Source: Conoideocrella luteorostrata (lineage: Eukaryota; Ascomycota; Sordariomycetes; Hypocreales; Clavicipitaceae). Taken from it: a stretch of DNA of 64,000 nucleotides. The stretch is from assembly GCA_032433595.1 (NCBI GenBank), contig JASWJB010000076.1, positions 62,001-126,000 on the forward strand. Direction: 5' to 3'. Every line of letters starts with the position of its first letter. Within the stretch, counting starts at the first letter, position 1. Shown here piece after piece: positions 25,601-36,790 of the stretch. The notes beneath the pieces are model-generated. The model had not been told where the DNA came from and ran no database searches. It saw only the letters and a program-made list of their open reading frames with translations. Position numbers and translations under genes: made by a program.

Positions 25601-26105
25601 CTTTTTTCAGAGTTTCACAAGGAGTCTCGGCCAAGATCGCGAGTTGTCTGATTTGAGTCCCTATTCGACGAGCAGTCTCCTGTGGTTCTTCAGAACCTAA
25701 CTATCCGTTGAACTGTTAACTTCGAGATTTCAATGCAATTTTTGCTGCTCCCTCGTCATCAAGACACTCACATCAAGAAGATGCCCTAAAACGCCCCAAA
25801 AAAAGGTCATATCCATTTCAGCACGCCATTTCGCAGCAAATACGTCAAAGAATCTTTCCACATAACCTATAGATAGGTGTTTCACGTTGATGTTATCGTT
25901 TTCGTTGCTTAAAATGCGTTCCCGAGCTTCAGTCCACGGTTGATATTCGTCGACTTTCTTCAGATGATACGGACCGAGTGTGTCGCGGAGCGTTTGGATA
26001 CCCTCGCGACACTCGCCAGACAAAATATCTGCCCTACATCAACAAGTCAGCTCGATCTCGCGCAATAAATGGGAGCATACAAGCGCACAGAAGCTCAGGT
26101 CCCAT
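22692..26105 (-). CDS. NB-ARC/TPR STAND (NLR-like) receptor
   Basis: Nine exons (26105-26081, 26028-25772, 25700-25490, 25428-24922, 24856-24319, 24221-23883, 23818-23282, 23212-23027, 22932-22692) join with exact phase to 946 residues. The stop is at 22694-22692. Residues 1-180 are a helical N-terminal domain of the kind that precedes NTPase domains in fungal STAND proteins (AKWRAEMDMTFFWGVLGHLL, RIGTQIRQLAILAETP). The NB-ARC domain follows with P-loop GIPEIGKTT (about 260), Walker B LIVFD (about 338) and a GGHPAL winged-helix-side motif. TPR-type helical repeats then run to the C-terminus (LSHQAQATESLGDPEKAIEL, VANNVGYCCDTANIHEEAKK), ending near PIFWR. Such proteins are thought to sense non-self ligands and trigger defence or cell death. 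It is one of few intact genes in a field of wrecks. The P-loop has Glu where Gly is usual. The first exon is short and is the least certain part. Confidence 0.87.
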
Positions 26106-27496
26106 AGTAGACAGTCTCTCAGGAGCGTGCGCCTTGGCATGTAAAGCGTAGTCTGACTTGGAGTGGTTGCGGTTTCGTCACAGCAAATGCCACAGTTGAA
26201 GGATAAGAACAGTGCTAAAGCCGCAACGACTTAGAGAGTTGAGTCGCACAGAGATCGAAATGCCAGAATGCCCTGCAAGATTGAGTGGTATTTTCGGATC
26301 AAAGATTGCTGGGAGGTTTTATAAACGGGACATCCCATTGGCAGGCATCAGTCAAATACACGCCAAGATGCCTGATCGGTCATGCAAGACATACAAGTGC
26401 TGGGACCAATTGCCGGGCATCCAGGTGGCCCGTCAATTGAGACGCGATCGCTCGAGAAGTGTAATAAAGTTCGCCCACGCTGTTAGGCACTAAGCCCAAG
26501 CTAAGCCATTCTGGCGTGGTGATCGACACAGTGACATTCTCGTTACGCCTCAAGGACTGAGTCAAGCGCTAATATCGACTTGCTAATTGGACTTGCCGCA
26601 TCAAGGCTTCTAGTCGGATAGCTGCTCAAGGTGATAACCGCCGTCGCCTGGCTCCATAATTGGTAGCTGGCGTTTAATGGCTTGGCTCAGGTCCACTTCG
26701 GGGCCTGATTTATTTGGCTTCTGGTGGTGTTATGAAAATCCTCTATTAAGAAAGAATATTAGCCAGGCAGCGGAATATAACGTCGTTCTTTGAGGTGCCT
26801 ACCGAATACAGTCTAGACTCGTGTTTCGTGGCTGTTGGCGAGCGTTTCGGCGAGGGGTCGCGAAGCGCCTTGCTCTACTTCTTCAGCCACAGAAAAATGC
26901 TTTCCTGGAGGTTGGTGATCACGAATCCGCCGCGTGGTCGCTCTCAGCACCACAATGGGCCTTTCATTAACAGGTAGGTGATGTGCGCCGCGACGTATTC
27001 TCTAATGCCTTTCCCTTCTATCATCGCCGTAACAATTCTTTGCTTTTAGAACTCCCAACGTTCGTACATAGTAGCGTGGAGCGGCCAAGCTGTCAAAAGA
27101 ACGAGGAAGCCATGCGCTTTTGATCAAAGACCATAGTTCTCCTGGTTTAAATTCTCTAAATTCGCTGTGCAAATCTGCTTGCCTGTCATGATTCGAAAGC
27201 TGAACTTCGTGTGCGGCAACGCCAGCCCCGGCACAAGCAACGAGATGGGCTCTATCGATGCCGCCGAGCAACAGGAGCTGAGTGATGTGCTTGATCTGGA
27301 GGCTCAGACAACGCGACTCAAATATATGTCCTTGGAGGAAGCCGAGCAGAATCGATCTTCTAGTTAAACCATCATATCCGAGAAGGTACGTTTCCCGACT
27401 TGTCTATGACCGCTGGTCAAGAATGTTTCTCATCTCCCTGGTGATATGCCCTCCCATGGTTCTATCGTTGTCTTGAAAGCTAAAAATTCCAGGATT
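26106..27496. other. Intergenic, possible 5' exon of the next gene
   Basis: This is the upstream region of the receptor gene (minus) and of the membrane-protein gene (plus). The plus ORF from ATG 27188 (ELSDVLDLEAQTTRLKYMSL) is followed by a GTACGT donor at about 27386 and could belong to the next gene's 5' end, but a stop at 27365 intervenes. No other feature seen. Confidence 0.35.
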
Positions 27497-29050
27497 TTAG
27501 TCTTCCTCACTCCGCAAACAAGTCATCGAGGAGCTGTTCGGCCCATCAACTGATGTACCAGTGGCCGGGCTTAATGTTTTCTTCAACCATTTGGAACATG
27601 CGTGCTTCCCAAAACTGCTCAACCCCCGTTTCAATATTTTGTGGCCCTTGCTCGAAAGGCAGTGTGCGACTCACCCTGCTGAATGCTGGCATTGGTGTCT
27701 GAAGGTCCTTCGAGTGCTTCGAGAGTCAACAAGCCCCTCCGACGAAAGAAGCATCTCTTCGGTTTGCGAGCAGATCATCCCAGAACGACTTCAAGAAGTA
27801 CGCATTGAGCCTGCTCAAAAAACTCAAATCCATCAAGCCATATTTGCCGTCATGTGTTGGTTCTCCGCCACAGTGACACCGGAGTTTGATCTCGCCGAAT
27901 GTCGGCAAGGACAGGCAGATACGGGCCATCATTCGAAGCCAAGGACAGTTCTGACTGCCACAAACATGGGCAAAAAGTTTGACTCCAAGATCCGGACGGC
28001 CCTTTATGCAGCCTGTTCCGTGCTTTCTGCTACCATGATACGGAACAAGTCGCTTGGCACTCGTCAGGCCAGCAACCGGTTAATCAGAGAAATCAGCAAA
28101 GCTCAGGCATAGCGGGGGCGCTCAGAGATGACATCATCCTTTATCAAGCCAGCCTTGACTATTTTTCTCTGTCAAGAATAAGTCGCGTAAAGTTGAAATG
28201 GGTCGACACCATGACAGCTCATCTTGCATTTGACATTTCCACTCGCACGCTCTCGATATTTCGCTTCCCCTCGTATTGTGTGGCGAGTGTACTCCGTGGG
28301 GGAAACGGTTCAGACCTGATGGAAGGGTACGTCAATGATTTCTGCTTAATTTTTTGTTGCTCCTCTTTTTTTCTCTCTCTGGAGGGAGTTTGCTAATAAT
28401 AGGTTCTACATAGAATCATGGATGACGTTCTACGTCTTCCTTATTGTACAGATCTCGAACCGGAATGTGCAGCCATATGCAGAGAGATTTTTTTGTCTTA
28501 TCGTCTTCTATTTGGACAGAAGAGCTCCCGAACGCTCCTGGAGGAAGAATTAACAAAATTAAGCTCCTCAGTACGGAATACCCAGTCGGCCCAGTGGAAT
28601 CAATCTTTACCCACATCGAAAGTACAACCGTCGGCACTTGAAGATGTCGAGACTGTTGATGCATTCCTCTTGGATCAAGCAACGTCAAACCAGTGGTATA
28701 TCAGCCGCCTTTTTAGACGAGGCAAATATCGGAATAGACCAACTATAACCCCAAGTCAGGTTTTGCCTTCTACATTTGTCGACTCTTGCGGCAAGGTCGG
28801 ACAGTACGATACCTATTCTACTATTCTCGACTTCCCGGTGTTTGGTCAGCGTCTTGTCGACCTCCAGCTGTATAGCACAAGAACACAGCCTAGCAGAGTG
28901 CGGGATCTCTGGCGTGATCGTAGGAACCCACTTCAATGGTACACATTCTGGGCTGTCATATGGTTCGGCAGCGCCGGCATTCTGCTCGGCGCTCTGCAAT
29001 TGGCGGCTAGCATTGCCCAGGTAGCTGCTGCTTTCAAGCCTGGCGCTTGA
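27497..29050 (+). pseudogene. Conserved fungal protein with C-terminal membrane segment, one frameshift
   Basis: Coding blocks are 27497-28326 and 28414-29050, joined by an 87-bp intron (GTACGT donor, GCTAAT branch, ATAG acceptor). The reading is protein-like throughout: FNHLEHACFPKLLNPRFNIL, HQAIFAVMCWFSATVTPEF, VKLKWVDTMTAHLAFDISTR, EIFLSYRLLFGQ, and a C-terminal hydrophobic helix in WYTFWAVIWFGSAGILLGAL. This resembles a recurrent family of unnamed fungal proteins; the function is not known. Near 28110 the first block ends in a stop (SKAQA) while the continuing frame starts IAGALRDDIILYQASLDYFS. One missing base there would restore the frame. It may be a young pseudogene or a sequence error. 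The 5' end is unclear: the first codons seen follow an acceptor-like TTTTAG. Confidence 0.5.
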
Positions 29051-29538
29051 CGGCGGTGTACTCATGCATTCGGCAAGTTTGTCCAAGTAGCAGAGTACAG
29101 CATAGAGCGCCCTGGAGAAACTATTTTATTTATTATTATCTTTGAAGAAAAAATAGCATATAGTAATTTGTTATTATCTAGATATCGATTACCGCAAGAG
29201 TATACTTGGTCCGGGCCGGGCCGCTTGGGCAAAGTTGGCATCGTCGTCGCACTGTGCACATACAGTATGTATACGGTGCTGCCACATAGTTTTCGCAGGA
29301 AGATACCTCAGTGTGTGCAGAAATTTTGATGCTTCCTCTTATGACACAGTCCTCTGCTCCGTCGCCACCATATTCTTGACATACGTTGCCTATTTAATAC
29401 CCGTGTTCACGCAGCCTGCTAAGCAGAGCCATTTTTCCAGCAGCAGGTCTCAGCGCAAAAGAGATTGCTCCAGCGTATTCATTATTCATCGTTACGCCCT
29501 GATCGACCTGACTTCAAAATTGATGCTGTGTCGCTTCC

Positions 29539-30635
29539 ATGATGACGAGCCCTAAGCCAGGTGTGGCCTTCCCCCACGTGGAAAATGAGACAGTCCACCT
29601 TCATCCAAATGGCGACGCGGTGCTTGTTATTCAGTCTGATCCAGGCAGGAGATATCTCGTATCGAGCAAGACATTGCAGCTCGCATCCGATTACTTTGAT
29701 GTGCTCTTTAGACCAACGTTCGCGGAGGGCAAAGCTACGCAAAATGGTGAATGCCCTGATATCATCCTGAAGGAAGACGACCCAGAGGCTATGGCGATCA
29801 TTTTGTCTATTTTGCACCATCGCTTCTCAGAGTCACACTGGGTTATAAAGCCGCAGTTGCTTGCAAAAGTGGCTCAGCACAGTGACAAGTACCAGTGTAA
29901 CCTATCGCTTCAGCCGTGGATTTCTTACTGGGTGCGGAATGTGCAGGGACTTTCTGGTATCGAAGAGTTTGGCCTTATGCTCACTGCGGCCTATTTCTTC
30001 CGCATCCAGCAGCATTTCTCAGAAATGTCAGCCACCGTTATACGCAATATTCCCATCGATTTCGATGCTGTATGGGCAGAGCACGACATCATCGGGTACC
30101 TTCCCCAGTTTGTTAAAGGTAAGCGAGCACCGCAGTCATTAAACCGATAAAAGGCTCTAACCGATGTTTAGATGAGCTGAAGACTCATATTTACTCAGTC
30201 ATTGATGATATTCGCTTCGAGGTTGAATCTGTAGAAGGGTCCTTACGAGATGCCCCTGGTGGCTTCTTGATGCAGCGCCAGTACTGCTTAACGTGTGAAG
30301 GATTTCATCCTGCAAACGCCAGACAATGTTATCCTGGTGACAACGAAGATCCTTACGACGAAATGTGCACCAACCAGGGTCGCATAGCTGAATACTTCGA
30401 TATACTTCGCAGAAGGCATCTATGGCCAACAAGATCAGCGTTTAGATATCGCTCCATAGCCGAGTTAGTGACAGCTATTGGCAACATGGAGAGTGAGACC
30501 GAAAAGCACAAATGTGCAGGCGGCTTAAGCTGTCCTTTAATTACGGAGATCAGACTGCTATACATCAAAGTCAAGAATAGAGTGGAAAATATTAAGGGTA
30601 TTGGTTCTAACCCAGATGAAGGAGAGAGTCATTAA
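29539..30635 (+). CDS. BTB/POZ domain protein
   Basis: Two exons (29539-30118, 30172-30635) separated by a 53-bp intron (GTAAGC donor, TCTAAC branch, TTAG acceptor) give 347 residues. A double ATG marks the start, within a run that begins MMTSPKPGVAF. The N-terminal half is a fungal-type BTB fold (DAVLVIQSDPGRRYLVSSKT, LQLASDYFDVLFRPTF, then AIILSILHHRF). The rest is helical, with several Cys (YCLTCEGFHPANARQC) and a C-terminal LTEIRLLYIKVK-like amphipathic stretch. BTB domains mediate dimerisation, often as adaptors. Proteins of this size are expanded in ascomycete accessory regions and have no assigned partner. No defects seen. Confidence 0.83.
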
Positions 30636-31270
30636 GACCATGACGAGTCATAAATTGGCCGAGCCGATTACCAATCAACTACTTTTCATGACAAGATGAG
30701 TCTTGAGATGTATCTATGGGACATTTCACTTTGAGCGTTCCAAGGCCATAGTCTTTGACAGGCCGGTTTTTTACCTGTACCACCACCCATACTGGGGTTT
30801 ATACTTCTCATCTGAGAGATAGTTGCCACCTGGTCCCTTGCGCGGTCTCTCTTTTTTTTATTTTGTTTAAGGGGCGCGCTATCCCCGTCCGGCGCTTAGG
30901 GAATTCTTGTCTCAATCATCAAACTGTTAGTTAGCTGTCTGATTTGTGTATATATGACGAGGGGGTTGCTTGCAGCAGACAGTGGCGGTGACTGATGAAT
31001 TTGCAGCCGTTCTCCGCCTCGCAAATAGCCGGGAAGGTTTAAACTTGCAAGCACTCTGTTTTGTTCTCACGATTAGCTAGATAACCTACCTAGCCAGGCA
31101 TAAGGCGCCCTAGAAGACAGTATGCTCGCACTGCCACGCATCTTCGTATTCATTCATTGTGTTGACAGATCATTTGCCTTGTGAAATATACTAATGCTGC
31201 GGGAGCTCGTTTTCGCCACTGAAACATGTCTGTCTGAAACTTGTTGCCTGACCTTGCCAGCGACGACATC
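30636..31270. other. Intergenic, nothing seen
   Basis: No coding pattern, RNA gene or long repeat stands out between the BTB gene and the transposase remnant. A short T-rich stretch lies near 30850-30868. Confidence 0.4.
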
Positions 31271-31760
31271 GCTGCATGCGTCTCTAGATGACCAACTAAG
31301 ACATCGGTATTGGGAGTACCAATACCGACGGCTCTCAACGAATCCTTTAGTTTCATTTCATGGTTTCGTCGCAGGGGAACTCGTACGTGAGTTTGCAGTG
31401 TATAGCAGCCAAGATGGTATGATCCTGAAACATGTATTCCAAGGATCAATAGACGCCGTATTTTTTTTTAATGGCCGCGTGCTAGAGCTCTTGCAATATT
31501 ATGGCAGATACCCAGAGCCTAGATGCGCGATTGTAACGGATAACGCGTTTTTGGTACCAGTCGGAAGGACTCGGACAGATGTACGAAAAGGCAGGCGGGG
31601 GTGAAGTTATTATATCCATTCCCCCCTCTCACCGGATTCAACCCAATTGAAGAGCGCTTCTTGGTCCTCAAGAAGTTTATTAAAAGACGGCGGAGGCGAA
31701 ATAGGGATATTATCAACATGGATATTAAGCAGCATCCAGGTTGGTAGCCACCGCTACATT
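31271..31760 (+). mobile_element. Tc1/mariner-type transposase remnant
   Basis: Plus-strand reading gives VYSSQDGMILKHVFQGSIDA, LLQYYGRYPEPRCAIVTDNA, and after a frameshift PLTGFNPIEERFLVLKKFIK, then RRRNRDII. These are the middle and end of the DDE_3 catalytic domain. The second Asp (in TDNA) and the NPIEE block are visible, but the usual SPD before NPIE reads LTG, and the text between is broken by a stop near 31602. No terminal inverted repeats or target-site duplication could be picked out by eye. It is dead as a source of transposase. Confidence 0.68.
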
Positions 31761-32002
31761 ACAGAAGGGCACCAGTCTGGGTATGAGGCGCGCGCATTGA
31801 AGAGTTAGCAGCTATGCTCAATTCATACATGCAGTCATTCTCAGCTGCACTGCCGGCCGACGACCCGTCAACTCGAACATTCTGATCCTCGACGTCCTGC
31901 ACAATCGGATAAATATATATTCCTGCCGCTGAGGGTTAAATAAATGTGAGCGGTAGCACAATAGATCACAAGGAGGCGTAGGGACGAAGGATAGACTGTT
32001 CG

Positions 32003-33004
32003 TTATTCGGTAACAAAGAGTGTGCGTGTGCTGGGCAACAAATTATTCAGTGCGGCGTATGGTAGAAACGCATCGATCTTATAAGTATTCGGCGTGTCTT
32101 CTAATGGTTCGACAAATATCTTAAAGTCGCCGAAATTAAATGGAGATATCTCGTGAACGTACGGGCATTTTCGGTCAATCTCCAGGCCGTCAATCATATG
32201 GACCACATCATTATCGAGCATATTGAGCATCTTAACTGTCGTCATTTCGGATTTATCTTGCGCCCGTTAAAGAGACGAATCTTGTATGTGGGAAGGGAAC
32301 ATGCAAGTTACGAATCTGAGTTGCATTGGGTTAAAGAATGCGGCAAGATATACGCGAGTTCAAGGGATTCAAAGTTTCCACTAGGAGTAAGCTATCCTCG
32401 TCATCACTAGCGTTGTTGCCGCAGTCCTGTATTTGTTTCGCGGTTTGCGTTTAGTCAAATCTGCCTGAGATTACGCAACAATGCCTGTCGCACGCGAGGC
32501 AGTCACCCGATGAGCTTTCAATCGGCCTGACGTCCCTATGAAGGATGACTCTCCAGCTCTCGCCCGCTAAACAGCCCAGTAGCATGTTAGTGAAGATTGG
32601 GGGGGATTCCTTTTAGTATAAACTTGCACTAAATAAAGAGCCAGTGTACACTTGATGGTTACTTGAGGAAAGTTGACTATTTCTTGCAAGGCAAGAAGAG
32701 GTGATCGATCAGAACGTCAGCAAACTCGACTATTCCGGACAAGGTATTTGCCTCTGTTTCTTCGCACGACAAGGCCGCGTCTTCTGTCATCGAAGAGCCG
32801 ATGAAGTCGAAGAAAACCGCGAAGATCATTGTCCTTGGTGTCTTCGGTAATCGCATATTCGTATATCGAGCGCAAGAGTTTCGGTCGGTTGTATTGACTG
32901 TTTTCGTAATGTTTGTTCGGGTCTCGTAGTATTCCATGATGCTGTAACAAGAATCTTCGCTTGAAACCGATCAGAATCTTATAAGGAAGGACTGGACAAG
33001 ACAT
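32003..33004 (-). pseudogene. HNH-endonuclease-domain protein, inactivated
   Basis: The minus-strand order matches a common fungal HNH family. The N-terminal region is NKHYENSQYNRPKLLRSIYE, a frameshift near 32815, then GIVEFADVLIDHLFLPCK. Next comes the HNH core near 32350, and a C-terminal block at 32245-32003 (MLDNDVVHMIDGLEI, FGDFKIFVEPLEDTPNTYKI, STRTLFVTE). In the core the usual LEVAHILPHSL reads LELAYILPHSL. The leading catalytic His has become Tyr, a C-to-T change on the coding strand, and a stop follows after QCNSDS. Long gaps and several frame changes confirm decay. The family is of unknown cellular role; HNH domains cut DNA or RNA. Confidence 0.62.
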
Positions 33005-33162
33005 TGATAAATCCTTGGAGGGATGACGGGTGTCGAGGGTTGAGAATATAGAGTTGCTGTGGCTGAGACATTCCGTGGCGGTGCTCTGTCTGCAGCACTT
33101 CTACCTACACCATTGCGTCCCCTTTCCCCTATTTCCTGAGCCATAGTTTCCTATTCAGAGCA

Positions 33163-33886
33163 ATGCCTCACATCACGAACATTATGCTCAACGCCCAACA
33201 TGAAACATACTGCGTCGGTATCACCACTAAGTGCAAATACTTCCACGTTAATGGCTCCTTCATCAAACGCAGCCTTCGTCCATCTGAATGGCAACATAAT
33301 CCCTTCGCTGGCATTCTGCGTATACCTCGCTTCGGCAGTGAGTGCATAGTAAACGAGGCCGTTACATTGCGTTTCATCGCCGATAAGACCAATATTCCTG
33401 TGACAAAGCGCTATGGTTGCTTTGAAGATGACGATGCTGTTTACCTGGTTATGGAGTACGCTGAAGGGGCAACAATGACTACGCTTGATCCAGAGTGATG
33501 CAAGACTATTGAAGCGGAATAATAGGGCTACGTGAAGACTCCCAGGGACATAAAGCCTAATGTTTGGGGTGAACACTCTGGAATTGTAAGCTTACTCTAC
33601 CCTCCTGTTCTTTTATATTAATAATTAGGGTACGTACAGGTTGTTTCACCATATCGGGGTCATAGTACGATCCCCATGGCCAGAATGGAAAATGAAGCCT
33701 AGAATATCCAAGGATCTTGTCTTCTGCCATAATGACTTATCCACGCATAATTTTATCGTTGACCCAGCAACACTAAAGGTTAAAGCTATTATTGATTCTC
33801 CTAATTATCACGGAGCTTCGTCGGTGGCATGCCTATTTCCTTTCAGTTCTGTTCCAACTTCTTCTTGTTCCAAAACCGGTGTTTAA
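33163..33886 (+). pseudogene. APH-family phosphotransferase, decayed
   Basis: The first block (33163-33498) carries an ATP-site-like N-lobe (ECIVNEAVTLRFIADKTNIP, LVMEYAEGATM). It stops after LDPE, where TGATGC fits a RIP-like change from CGACGC. More stops follow at about 33520. The reading resumes at 33641 and includes the catalytic loop VFCHNDLSTHNFIVDP (the H-N-D...N Brenner motif is intact) and AIID, where the expected Trp after IID is Ser. The end runs into unrelated sequence. APH-type enzymes phosphorylate small molecules or act as kinase-like proteins. This copy cannot make a full protein. Confidence 0.72.
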
Positions 33887-33954
33887 TATCCTTTGGCCTA
33901 CTAATGCCTATCGGCCAGTACGTCCTATCGTAACAACACAGTCGGCCGCATCTG

Positions 33955-34284
33955 TGCTATAGTTACGGGATATGTTGCCGCGCAAGCCTTCTTAGACGAT
34001 AAGCACGACAGATGGAAATCTCCCCTTCTGCCGACAACCATATTTACAAGCTGGGAAGAATTGGACAATACAACGTGGTCATCGCTGTGCTGCCTGGTGG
34101 AGGGTATGGCAAGAGGCTCTGTTTCCAGTGCCAGGTTTGGAGGCATCTCAATCGGCAATGCGACCTCATAGCTGGCACACGGCTCTCGATCTCACGACAC
34201 AAGTATAAACTCATCGTTGTTATCCCACCTTTCAAGAGGTACCAATGTACACAGTCTTGTATTAATAACACAGCCACTGCATAA
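33955..34284 (+). pseudogene. Second PNP_UDP effector-domain fragment
   Basis: VAAQAFLDDKHD (from about 33975) and, after a frame change, DNHIYKLGRIGQYNVVIAVL with PGGGYG are the first 70 or so residues of the same nucleoside-phosphorylase-fold domain seen on the other strand at 11.6-12.7 kb. Nothing recognisable follows after about 34110. It is a truncated remnant of a receptor N-terminus. Confidence 0.62.
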
Positions 34285-34981
34285 ATCTAGTTAGCCAGTT
34301 ATCCTACCGTATTAAATTAATGAGAAGACCGGGAAAAATCAGTCTAAAAGCTACCGGTCCCTTCCACCTATCAGCTGCTCATTTATTGTTTATTTCCTGA
34401 GAACGCTTCCTCATACCGATGTGGCTCGAAACTTATGTATCAGATCAAGCACAACGGCGCTGAAAGCGCTCCATAGGTGTGTTTTCTAACCTAGGATGGT
34501 CGCCGATCTGGGAGGTGAATGGAGTCACTTGGGAAGCCACCTAAACTTGCCGATCCACAATCCTTTGGTCCCCAATAGAACCAATAGTTTACTGTTCCTA
34601 CTTTGGAGTAACGCGAGTTGTCATCCTTATTTTGACCACATCCCTTGACATCTCGGCTAGATTCCTCTATTAAGGCGGGCGGTTGGCTCGATGGTAAGTG
34701 ATTATAACCCAATGCAATCATTCTGGTGCTTGTCCATAGCTAACTTGATACATTCAAAAATCGACACGCCGGCATGCCTGACAAGAACTGGCCTATATTG
34801 AGCGAGATTTCCAGTCTCAAAGAAGCGGGGCTGCTCATTCCCAGTTGTCGATACGATATACCGCGCCACGGGACCGAGACCACCATATCCTACCGCACAC
34901 CATTGAAGCCCGATGCCAAGTCATCCGTGCCTTTGCCAGTCCCCAGCGAGGTTCTTAACTTGTCTCAACTACATGTATCCA

Positions 34982-36790
34982 CTATTTGGTGACATGGTGC
35001 GCGAATACTATGGCGTCCATTGATCGCTCCCAGCTTGTCGATACACTCTTTCTCGTTGGTTCGTGGCGGCCAAAATGAACTAATCCCTCTCCGCGACTCA
35101 GATTTATGTAAGTCGCCAGACTCATCGTCCTTGTCCCGCTCTCCACATGCCATAGATGTGTGATGGACGCGGGAAGCTCATTCTTGGAGTGACGCTCATT
35201 GAGGCAACACCGCTCGCCATCGTGTAGAGACACGACATTGTCCTTGCCTACTAGACGACCGGCAAGCACCGGATTGTGTAAATCCTCGGTCAGTCGTGAT
35301 GGTGTGCCTTCTATATGATGGCTTTAAGCGGTCCGGCGGTCAGCTGGACTGACGCGATGGACCTCCCGTCCGTTGGGAATGTATCCCATTGCTCAAGAGC
35401 AGCAGAGAAGGCAACATAGCCGTTATTAGCGACAGCAAGATCTGTAGATGTGATGTTCGGCGCCCTAAGGACAAGCATTTCCATGGTATACCATCTCAGA
35501 TCCCAAAAACTCGAAGTCAACTCATATGCTGCTGCTGTCCTTCAGAATATTGACTTTAGGCAGCAGGCCGCTCAAGGAGCTGACAAATCAATGTGGCTTG
35601 CTCTTGCAACTTGACCGGTCGAAGGGGCGGTAATGGCAATTTTTGCATGGGGGAATATCAGCGCAGAGAGCGAACATGAGGCTTTCTCCAGCAAGATGGA
35701 TCGTGTAGTCAATGACGGTACTATTCTCCATACCCTCACTCCTCTCGTAGTGATCGAGCAGCATTGCCAAAGGACCCTTTCTTTAATATATGGAGCAGCC
35801 GCATCTACGAGATCCTCAAGACGACTTTCATTCGATTTGCCATTCCAACCGTTATCCCCATTTAGGGCTCTTTCCAAAGCCTTATCTAGGGCCTGAACCG
35901 TGTTTCCGAGTTCTTCTTCTTCAAGATCGACGTTGCTCTATCCGAAGTATGACATGATCTTGGAGTAACTTTCATTACATTTTGAGGAGCAGATATCCGA
36001 TAGTCTACGTGTTAGTCATTCTTAGCGCTATGCAGGAAACCATGATCAACCGCGACGCTGACTAAAGCCGTAGCCAGGTGCCCGATAGCCTCAGTGGCAC
36101 TTATTGCAACTCGCGTAGCTATTTGCGTCTCGGCGGAATTTAGCGGGACTGGATGTTGCTTATCAACATCAAGCTCGTGGACGTCCTTTATCTCGATCAA
36201 AATCTCAACAAATGGCGGTCCCGCCGTTTCGGTCCATGTCTGTACAGACCACGAACCAATGGCATGTGCTTCCTCAAGACAGATGAATAGCCTAGCTCCG
36301 CCTGTTGTGTCCTGATCCACCGATGTCGGATAAGTACAGGCACCTCTTTTGGGCGGAGCCAAACGAACAATGCTGCCAACCATTTGCCATGCCGCGTTCC
36401 TTTTAAAACTACGGCTTTGTTACCCGTATTCATTAAGCCTTCAACTGCCTCATATATCAGCTTTGCAAGCTTCTTCTCATCTGCAGCACCGTTCAGATCG
36501 AACATCTTGAAGTTCTGGTGCTGGGCCTCTTGAGATACTCTGTGTGAGATCCAATAGTATAAGTCGACAGCGGTCCTTCCGTCCATCATTACTTCCGCAC
36601 CCATTCAGTACATCGGCAAATTCATTGTAAACGCGAGACTGGAGCGGGTAGTCCCGGTAAATTCCGGTAAGGTTGATGAGCTCGTGGAATAGTTTACTCG
36701 ATTCGTGGGGTTTGAGGCACGTTGTGCAGCCGAGGAGAAACAAAGTGGCGGCGATTAAGGAGTTGCTCCTCCGAATCTCACTCAAGGCGC
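34982..36790 (-). pseudogene. Broken gene of an unnamed fungal family
   Basis: Five consecutive minus-strand frames form one continuous reading: SLIAATLFLLGCTTCLKPHE (36770-36600), GAEVMMDGRTAVDLYYWI and KLIYEAVEGLMNTGNKAVVL (36604-36330), GGARLFICLEEAHAIGSWSV and AISATEAIGHLATALVSVAV (36383-36012), RLEDLVDAAAPYIKERVLWQ (35877-35700), STDLAVANNGYVAFSAALEQ (35520-35311) and VSLHDGERCCLNERHSKNEL (35269-34982). Joins at about 36603 and 36330 look like 1-bp frameshifts rather than introns, since no splice sites fit. The protein would be about 550-600 residues. I do not recognise a domain. It resembles proteins I associate with ascomycete accessory regions, but I give no function. Confidence 0.52.

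Noticed and set aside
25430..25800. Apparent frame breaks near the N-terminus of the STAND receptor
   Set aside because: Two introns (25701-25771, 25429-25489) explain them with consistent phase, so the gene is not a pseudogene there.
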